Shown one piece after another: positions 58,795 through 64,000 of a stretch of 64,000 nt of DNA. Below the pieces are notes generated by a model. That model was not told where the DNA came from, ran no database searches, and was given only the letters and a program-made list of their open reading frames with translations. This DNA is from Pseudomonas khorasanensis (GTDB taxonomy: Bacteria > Pseudomonadota > Gammaproteobacteria > Pseudomonadales > Pseudomonadaceae), in NCBI RefSeq assembly GCF_014268505.2, contig NZ_JABWQP020000010.1:1-64000 (forward strand), in the 5' to 3' direction. Position numbers and translations under genes: made by a program. Numbering within the stretch: position 1 is the stretch's first letter; every line of letters starts with the position of its first letter.

Positions 58795-60081
58795 TCAGAA
58801 GACGTTGATCGGGTAATCCACGAATACGCGTAGCTCGTTGCCGCTGACGTTGTACTCGCTGGACTTCTGCGACACGCGCAGGATCGAGCTGCGCAGTCTC
58901 ACGCTCAGGTCTTTGGCCGGGCCACTCTGCACGACGTACTTGAACTGGTTGAAGATCTCGCGCTCGGTCCCGCCCTCGCTGGTGGACGTGGTGATGTTGT
59001 CGCCACGCACGTAAGCGAAGTTGTAGCTCAGGCCCGGCACGCCGAATGTGCTGAAGTCCAGGCCGTAGCCCAGTTGCCAGCTGCGTTCGTCTTCGGCGTT
59101 GAAGTCAGACCAGTAGGAGTTGGCCAGGTAGATGGTGTTGCCGCCATCGCCCACTCGACCCTGATCTTTCTGGTAGCCGCCGTAGGCATAACCCAGATTG
59201 CTGTCGCCGGTGGAACGCTGGTGTGCAAGGGTGAACGAGTGCGCGCCAGTGGCGAAAGTGGCGGCCAAGCTCCAGATCTTGTTGTCGTCACCGGTTACAC
59301 CGTTTTCGCGGACATAGGAATTGTCCAGCTTGGTGCGGTAACCGTTGAAGTCCAGGGTCAGCGACTGATCCTTGTTAAACGGGATCACGTAGTTGGCGTT
59401 CACGTACTGTTTCTTCAAGACGTCTTCGACGTCGGAGGCGTAGAGCGCGCCTTTGAAGTGTTCGGTGAACTGGTAGCTACCACCAATCACGTTGATCGCT
59501 TTCAGACCACCGCTGTCACGACCTTCATCGCTTTTGCGCGATTCGGCGGTGAAGCGACCGGCGTTCAATTCCAGACCTTTGATTTCACGGGAAGTGATCA
59601 AAGTACCGGTATAACTTTCCGGCAGCAGACGCACATTGTCGTAGCTCAGCACCGGCAGGGCCGGCATCTGGTCGCCGTAGGTCAGCACGGTGTTGGAGAA
59701 ACGGAATTTGACCGCTGCGCCGCCCTTGGCGATGTCGTGGTTTGCGCGACCGTCATTTTCCTGCTTGAAGAAGTCGATGCCTTGCGCGCCGGTACGACCC
59801 TTGCCGCCATCCAGACGCAGCGCGTACAGACCAAAGGCGTCAACACCGACACCTACGGTGCCTTGGGTGAAACCGGACGAGAACGTACCGATGGCCGCCT
59901 GGCCCCATTCGGCCTTGTCCGCGCGTCCGTCTTTGTAGTCACGATTGATGTAGGCGTTGCGCAACAGCACTTTCAGGCTGCTGTCTTCAACGAAACCCTT
60001 GGACTCGGCCTGGTCGTTAGCCATGGCCTGTGTAGCACTCAACATCCCCAGTGCGATCAGACTGATCCGCTTGTTCAACAT
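58795..60081 (-). CDS. OprD family outer-membrane porin
   Basis: A 428-residue porin with a signal peptide (cleavage near 'TQAMA', about 21) and an 18-strand barrel of alternating aromatic strands ending in the terminal Phe ('VDYPINVF'). The OprD opening 'LKVLLRNAYINRDYKDG' is present. The family takes up amino acids, peptides and small acids; which subgroup is uncertain. The ATG at 60081 follows AAGGAAAA. The leader carries a terminator-like hairpin. Confidence 0.93.
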   Translation of the reverse strand: MLNKRISLIALGMLSATQAMANDQAESKGFVEDSSLKVLLRNAYINRDYKDGRADKAEWGQAAIGTFSSGFTQGTVGVGVDAFGLYALRLDGGKGRTGAQGIDFFKQENDGRANHDIAKGGAAVKFRFSNTVLTYGDQMPALPVLSYDNVRLLPESYTGTLITSREIKGLELNAGRFTAESRKSDEGRDSGGLKAINVIGGSYQFTEHFKGALYASDVEDVLKKQYVNANYVIPFNKDQSLTLDFNGYRTKLDNSYVRENGVTGDDNKIWSLAATFATGAHSFTLAHQRSTGDSNLGYAYGGYQKDQGRVGDGGNTIYLANSYWSDFNAEDERSWQLGYGLDFSTFGVPGLSYNFAYVRGDNITTSTSEGGTEREIFNQFKYVVQSGPAKDLSVRLRSSILRVSQKSSEYNVSGNELRVFVDYPINVF

Positions 60082-60164
60082 TTTGTTTTCCTTATCACGG
60101 GTTGAAACGCGCTGTGTCGAACGGCTGAAACGGCGCTTTTGCACTCTTCTATTCACCCCGAAAC

Positions 60165-60199
60165 AAAAAGACCCGCCGTTGATCACATCATGGCGGGCC
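60165..60199 (-). terminator. Terminator-like hairpin inside the oprD leader (possible attenuator)
   Basis: On the minus strand GCCCGCC...GGCGGGTC is followed by TTTTT, 85-118 nt upstream of the oprD ATG and about 40-75 nt after the predicted start point. An upstream ACCGCC could compete for GGCGGG. The gene before it on this strand has its own terminator at 60494. Confidence 0.6.
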
Positions 60200-60246
60200 T
60201 GCTCCTTATCTTGAGTCATGGCGGTTGGCCACAGGCGTTGAGCCGA

Positions 60247-60276
60247 ATCGTAGCCGGGCCCTGAACAGTGTGTCAA
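60247..60276 (-). promoter_or_regulatory. Promoter of the OprD gene
   Basis: On the minus strand, TTGACA (60276-60271) and TACGAT (60252-60247) are separated by 18 nt. This gives a leader of about 160 nt before the ATG at 60081. Confidence 0.65.
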
Positions 60277-60373
60277 TTTCAAGAATCGTCTTTAAATAGG
60301 CGAAAAACGTCTAAGAATCGTAATTTTTTTGCTGGGCTGTTGCAGAAAAAACCGATTAAACAGGAGTTTGGAC

Positions 60374-60462
60374 TGTGGAAGCGAGCCTGCTCGCGAAATC
60401 GGTGGGTCACTCAATGAAGTCATTGGCAGGGCTGACGTCTTCGCGAGCAGGCTCGCTCCCAC
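60374..60462. repeat. REP doublet
   Basis: TGTGGAAGCGAGCCTGCTCGCGAA (one change) and the inverted canonical arm, about 42 nt apart, between the oprD promoter and the small gene at 60542. Confidence 0.88.
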
Positions 60463-60493
60463 CTTGGAATACCTGTAGATAAAATTCAGGCAA

Positions 60494-60524
60494 AAAAAAG
60501 CGCCGCCATCCCGGCAGCGCTTTG
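60494..60524 (-). terminator. Terminator of the small gene at 60542
   Basis: AAAGCGCCGCC-ATCCC-GGCAGCGCTTT; the minus-strand stem is followed by a run of T. It lies 18 nt after the stop codon. Confidence 0.88.
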
Positions 60525-60541
60525 ACCCATCCCTGTTGTTC

Positions 60542-60754
60542 TTATCCTTCCATCACATCCCACAAGGCTTCCAGCTCGGCCTCGCTGAACAGGTCAGCGG
60601 GGTAACGTTCGATCATCATCCGGCGCGGATCAGGTTCCCTGATCTGACGCGATCCATTGGACTTCAACCAGTGCGCGACAAGCTGGAGCGATTCGCCGTT
60701 GACGGCCATGGGATGCACAGTCCGCTCGCTGACTACGTTCACTTCGGCGTTCAT
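60542..60754 (-). CDS. Conserved small hypothetical protein
   Basis: A 70-residue soluble protein. It contains 'HPMAVNGESLQLVAHWLKSN' and ends 'RYPADLFSEAELEALWDVME' plus G. The ATG at 60754 is preferred (GGGAGA upstream); an in-frame ATG 14 codons earlier is possible. No domain is recognised, but the good codon use and own terminator argue for a real gene. Confidence 0.7.
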   Translation of the reverse strand: MNAEVNVVSERTVHPMAVNGESLQLVAHWLKSNGSRQIREPDPRRMMIERYPADLFSEAELEALWDVMEG

Positions 60755-60893
60755 TTCAGCGCTCTCTCCCCGTTCATGAGCGGCTACGTTATCCAAGGTT
60801 TGTGACAGAACTGTTGAAGTTCTCCTCCCTCCCTAGTGCGCTCTGACCAATACAAGAGCTATGCCAAGCTGTCCGGACGGTCGACAAACGGAG

Positions 60894-60929
60894 ACAAAAA
60901 AGCCCGCAGTCCAATCGGGCTGCGGGCCT
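60894..60929 (-). terminator. Terminator of aguA
   Basis: AAAAAAGCCCGCAG-TCCAATCGG-GCTGCGGGC; read on the minus strand the stem ends in T6. It lies about 70 nt after the aguA stop codon. Confidence 0.88.
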
Positions 60930-60999
60930 GTGTTCACGCATAGCGAGCTAATCTTTACCCGGCTATTTTTCTAATCAGCTCAGGCTGTTACGTCTTCAC

Positions 61000-62106
61000 T
61001 CACTCTTTGTGCGGCGCCGGTTGCTGTTGGGTAAGGCAGTGAATATTGCCGCCACCCAGTAACAGTTCGCGGCCCGGCACCATCACCACTTCATGCTGCG
61101 GGAACAGCTTCTGCAGGATTTCCTGTGCCTGCGCATCCATCGGATCGTCGAAGCTCGGCGCGATGATGCCGCCATTGACGATCAGGAAGTTCACGTAGGA
61201 ACCGGCCAGGCGCACGGAAGGATTGCGCTCTTGCGAACCGTCCACCGGATCGACACCCGCGCACTCTTCTTCGGTCGCGAACAGCGGTCCCGGGATCGGC
61301 ATTTTATGCACTATGAACGGGCGGCCTTTGGCGTCGGTGCTGTTTTGCAGCACGTTCATTGCAGCTTGGCAGCGTGGGTAATTCGGATCCTGCGGATCGT
61401 CGGTCCACGCCAGCAATACTTCGCCGGGACGCACGTAGCAGCAGAAGTTATCCACATGGCCGTCGGTTTCGTCGTTGAACAGGCCATCCGGCAGCCAGAT
61501 GATCTTATCCACAGACAGGTTGGCGCTGAGCACCGCTTCGATTTCTTCGCGGCCCAGGTGCGGGTTGCGATTGCGGTTGAGCAGGCATTCTTCGGTGGTG
61601 ATCAGCGTGCCTTCGCCATCGACATGGATCGAACCGCCCTCCAGCACAAAACCTTCGGTGCGGTAGCGTGGGCTGCGCTCGATCTCGAGGATCTTGCCGC
61701 CGACCTGCGAGTCGCGATTCCACGGCGCGTACAAGCCGCCATCGAAACCGCCCCAGGCGTTGAAGTCCCAATTCACACCGCGCACTTCACCGCTGTTGTT
61801 GATGACGAAGGTCGGGCCGCTGTCACGCACCCAGGCGTCATCGCTGGACATTTCGACCACGCGGATATTCGGCACGTCGAGACGCGCGCGAGCGTTTTCG
61901 TATTGGCCGGCAGAAACCGCGACGGTTACCGGTTCGAAACGCGCAATGGCTTTGGCCACTGCCGCGTGAGCGGCTTGCGCCGGTTTGCCGCCCAGACGCC
62001 AGTTGTCCGGGCGCTCGGGCCAGATCATCCAGGTCTGGGTTTGCGGCGCCCACTCGGCCGGCATGTAGAAGCCGTCATCGCGTGGGGTGCTTTTCAAAGT
62101 TGTCAT
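61000..62106 (-). CDS. aguA: Agmatine deiminase
   Basis: A 368-residue enzyme converting agmatine to N-carbamoylputrescine and ammonia. The catalytic Cys is in 'LLGGGNIHCLTQQQP' near the C-terminus, with His in 'DETDGHVDNFCC' and acidic residues in 'SSDDAWVRDSGPT'. It lies 5 nt downstream of aguB, so aguBA is one operon for agmatine use and polyamine synthesis. Confidence 0.97.
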   Translation of the reverse strand: MTTLKSTPRDDGFYMPAEWAPQTQTWMIWPERPDNWRLGGKPAQAAHAAVAKAIARFEPVTVAVSAGQYENARARLDVPNIRVVEMSSDDAWVRDSGPTFVINNSGEVRGVNWDFNAWGGFDGGLYAPWNRDSQVGGKILEIERSPRYRTEGFVLEGGSIHVDGEGTLITTEECLLNRNRNPHLGREEIEAVLSANLSVDKIIWLPDGLFNDETDGHVDNFCCYVRPGEVLLAWTDDPQDPNYPRCQAAMNVLQNSTDAKGRPFIVHKMPIPGPLFATEEECAGVDPVDGSQERNPSVRLAGSYVNFLIVNGGIIAPSFDDPMDAQAQEILQKLFPQHEVVMVPGRELLLGGGNIHCLTQQQPAPHKE

Positions 62107-62111
62107 CGGGA

Positions 62112-62990
62112 TCAGGACTCCAGGGAACCGTCGAGGGTTTTCAACGCGCCGTACAGATTCGGTCGGCGGTCACGGAATGAACCCCACGCACTGCGAATAT
62201 GTTCGAGTTCGTCGAGGTTGAAAGTGTGCACAAGAATACCTTCTTCGGTTTTATTCAGCTCCTGCACTTTTTCACCGAACTGGTTCGCAATGAACGATGA
62301 GCCGTAGAACGTGATGTCGTAGCCGTCCTGTTCTTCGTTGCCGATACGGTTGCTGGCGATCAGCGGCATCAGGTTGGCGCCGGCATGGCCCTGCTGCACG
62401 CGCTGCCAGTGATCCCGGGACGAAATGCTCTTGTCGTGCGGCTCGCTGCCGATGGCGGTCGGGTAGAACAGGATTTCCGCCCCTTGCAATGCCATCGCCC
62501 GCGCGGCCTCCGGGAACCACTGATCCCAGCAGATGCCCACGCCGATTTTTGCGTAGCGGGTGTTCCACACCTTGAAGCCGGTGTCGCCCGGGTTGAAGTA
62601 ATACTTCTCGTGATAACCGGGGCCGTCCGGGATGTGGCTTTTACGATAAATCCCGAGGTTGCTGCCGTCGGCATCGATGATCGCAATGCTGTTGAAGCGT
62701 GCGCGGCCGGCAAGCTCGTAGAAGCTGATCGGCAGCACCACTTGCAGCTCTTTGGCGATTTTCTGGAAATGCTTGATGGCGACGTTTTCTTCGACCGTCG
62801 TGGCCAGTTGCAGATAGTCGGGGTTGGGCTTCTGGCAGAAATACGGCGCTTCGAACAGCTCCTGAATCAGGATGATCTGCGCGCCCTGGGCAGCCGCTTC
62901 GCGCACCAACCGTTCGGCGGTTTCGAGGTTGGCTTCCAGATCCCAGGAACAGGCCATCTGCGTGGCGGCGACGGTAACGATACGGCTCAT
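62112..62990 (-). CDS. aguB: N-carbamoylputrescine amidohydrolase
   Basis: A 292-residue nitrilase-superfamily enzyme giving putrescine, CO2 and ammonia. The triad is Glu in 'LIQELFEAPYF', Lys in 'YRKSHIPDGPGY' and Cys in 'GVGICWDQWFPE'. First gene of aguBA. The usual regulator gene aguR is not within the window. Confidence 0.97.
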   Translation of the reverse strand: MSRIVTVAATQMACSWDLEANLETAERLVREAAAQGAQIILIQELFEAPYFCQKPNPDYLQLATTVEENVAIKHFQKIAKELQVVLPISFYELAGRARFNSIAIIDADGSNLGIYRKSHIPDGPGYHEKYYFNPGDTGFKVWNTRYAKIGVGICWDQWFPEAARAMALQGAEILFYPTAIGSEPHDKSISSRDHWQRVQQGHAGANLMPLIASNRIGNEEQDGYDITFYGSSFIANQFGEKVQELNKTEEGILVHTFNLDELEHIRSAWGSFRDRRPNLYGALKTLDGSLES

Positions 62991-63094
62991 GAATCATCTC
63001 CGGGCAAGTGCTTCGACGGCCGAGGATCGACCGAAAGGAAAAACGCGCGCACCGGACATGAGATCGCCACGCCGGAGCAATAGCGACTTTATAA

Positions 63095-63163
63095 CCGATA
63101 AATATCGGCTTTAGAAGCGGTATCTAAGACCTATTTCTAAAAATCAACGAATATCACCGATAT
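63095..63163. promoter_or_regulatory. Two inverted repeats upstream of aguBA (candidate operators)
   Basis: CCGATA-AA-TATCGG (63095-63108) and ATATC-ACC-GATAT (63151-63163) share the half-site GATA(T). They lie about 105-170 bp before the aguB start in an AT-rich stretch. AguR-type control is one possibility. Confidence 0.5.
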
Positions 63164-63176
63164 AAATCTGCATTCT

Positions 63177-63260
63177 GTAGGAGCTGCGGCACCCTGCGAT
63201 CTTTTGATCTGGACTTTCAAAAGCAAGATCACAAGATCGCAGCGTGCCGCAGCTCCACAG
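63177..63260. repeat. Inverted repeat of the GAGCTGCGG...GATCTTTTGATC type
   Basis: TGTAGGAGCTGCGGCACCCTGCGATC is mirrored by GATCGCAGCGTGCCGCAGCTCCACA. Same family as 38467-38550. Confidence 0.85.
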
Positions 63261-63271
63261 GGGGATGGCGT

Positions 63272-64000
63272 TTACAGGCCCTCGGACAGCACCCGATCCA
63301 GCATGTCGACGAAGAAATCCACACTCTGGCGCGACGTCACCATTGGCGGTTTGATCTTCAGGATGTTCAGGTCATCGCCCGTCGGCTGCATGAAAATCCC
63401 CCGTTCTCGCAGGCGATCACAGAGCAACGCAGTCTCTGCGGTCGCCGGTTCCAGCGTCTGGCGATTGCGGATCAACTCCAGCCCCAGATAAAACCCCGAG
63501 CCGTGCACCGCGCCGACCAGCGGATGTTTATCGATCAAGGCTTCGAGTCGCGCCTTGAAGTGGCCGCCGACGATCTGTGCGTTCTCCCACAGCTTTTCCT
63601 CTTCCATGACATCCAGCACGGCCATGCCGATCTGGCAACTGACCGGACTGCCGCCCGCCGACGAGAAGAAATAGCCCTCGGCTTCCAACGCCTCGGCGAT
63701 ATCCCGACGGGTGATCACCGCACCAAGCGGCTGACCGTTGCCCATACCTTTGGCCATGGTGATGATGTCCGGCACCACACCCTGCTCTTCGAAGCCCCAA
63801 AAGAAATGGCCCATGCGCCCGTAACCCACCTGAACCTCATCGGCGATGCACACCCCGCCCTGCGCTCTGACCTGCGCATACACCTGCTGCAAATAGCCCG
63901 GCGGCAGCGAAATACCACCCGCATTGCCGTACACCGGCTCGCAGATGAACCCAGCCAGTTGGCGTTTCTGCTCGGCGAGTTTTTGCAGATGATGTTCAAC
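63272..64000 (-). CDS. Class-III PLP aminotransferase, 3' part (runs off the window)
   Basis: The last 242 codons of a class-III aminotransferase; the frame is open to the window edge. 'GVCIADEVQVGYGRMGHFFW' holds the PLP-nitrogen Asp, and 'IITMAKGMGNGQPLGAV' the Schiff-base Lys. The end 'LRERGIFMQPTGDDLNILKI' resembles long pseudomonad proteins that carry a kinase-like domain before the aminotransferase, but that part is not visible here. The amine substrate is unknown; nearness to aguBA may hint at polyamines. Confidence 0.88.
   Translation of the reverse strand, partial: VEHHLQKLAEQKRQLAGFICEPVYGNAGGISLPPGYLQQVYAQVRAQGGVCIADEVQVGYGRMGHFFWGFEEQGVVPDIITMAKGMGNGQPLGAVITRRDIAEALEAEGYFFSSAGGSPVSCQIGMAVLDVMEEEKLWENAQIVGGHFKARLEALIDKHPLVGAVHGSGFYLGLELIRNRQTLEPATAETALLCDRLRERGIFMQPTGDDLNILKIKPPMVTSRQSVDFFVDMLDRVLSEGL

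Overview
The window is about 60% GC, and gene content and order fit a fluorescent Pseudomonas (P. fluorescens group). Family-level markers are NtrBC/glnA, aguBA, OprD, a PctA-type chemoreceptor and many copies of the Pseudomonas REP element. From memory, the stretch from fbp to the HisPJQM-type transporter follows the PA5110-PA5155 region of P. aeruginosa PAO1; this is recall, not a computed alignment. No IS element, prophage, CRISPR array or rRNA was seen.

Layout. 0-5 kb: lipocalin and small lipoprotein, an amino-acid-type chemoreceptor, DUF924 protein and fructose-1,6-bisphosphatase. 5-13.5 kb: a DUF2339/DUF3999 membrane pair, glycogen phosphorylase and a cysteine-cluster protein. 13.6-17.1 kb: typA and thiI. 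17-23.5 kb: a nitrogen-control block (glnA, two DUF4124 proteins, ntrB, ntrC and a tandem-hairpin RNA that looks like NrsZ), with sigma-54 promoters and NtrC-like sites readable in the DNA. 23.5-36.3 kb: trmL, secB-grxC-rhodanese, gpmI, an EnvC-like protein, ctpA, a polysaccharide deacetylase, an exported serine protease, an orphan binding protein and hisBH-DUF2164-hisAF. 36.5-42.5 kb: an OFA-family transporter, AsmA, mutY, yggX and tRNA-Phe. 42.6-46.2 kb is accessory: a DUF1016 nuclease remnant, a hydrolase with two tandem paralogues of unknown function, and a vapBC islet bracketed by 49-bp direct repeats. 46.2-52.4 kb: a GabP-type permease, a basic amino acid ABC transporter and a linked methyltransferase, then tRNA-Thr.

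52.9-60.8 kb is the main accessory region. It holds an antitoxin-like remnant, a structured leader RNA before a 24-codon ORF and a frameshifted DUF3077 gene, a RES-Xre toxin-antitoxin pair, a LysR regulator, and a tightly overlapping operon of an amino-acid 2OG-Fe(II) dioxygenase (IDO/BsmA family), a GNAT acetyltransferase and an AzlCD exporter. An OprD porin with an attenuator-like hairpin in its leader follows. The window ends with aguBA (agmatine to putrescine) and the 3' part of a class-III aminotransferase.

The most promising uncharacterised system is the dioxygenase-GNAT-AzlCD operon (56352-58564). It reads as a hydroxylate, possibly acetylate, then export pathway for a free hydrophobic amino acid. 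Next in interest are the switch-like leader at 53564-53668, the vapBC islet that duplicated its neighbour's terminator, and the sigma-54-driven tandem-hairpin RNA downstream of ntrC.
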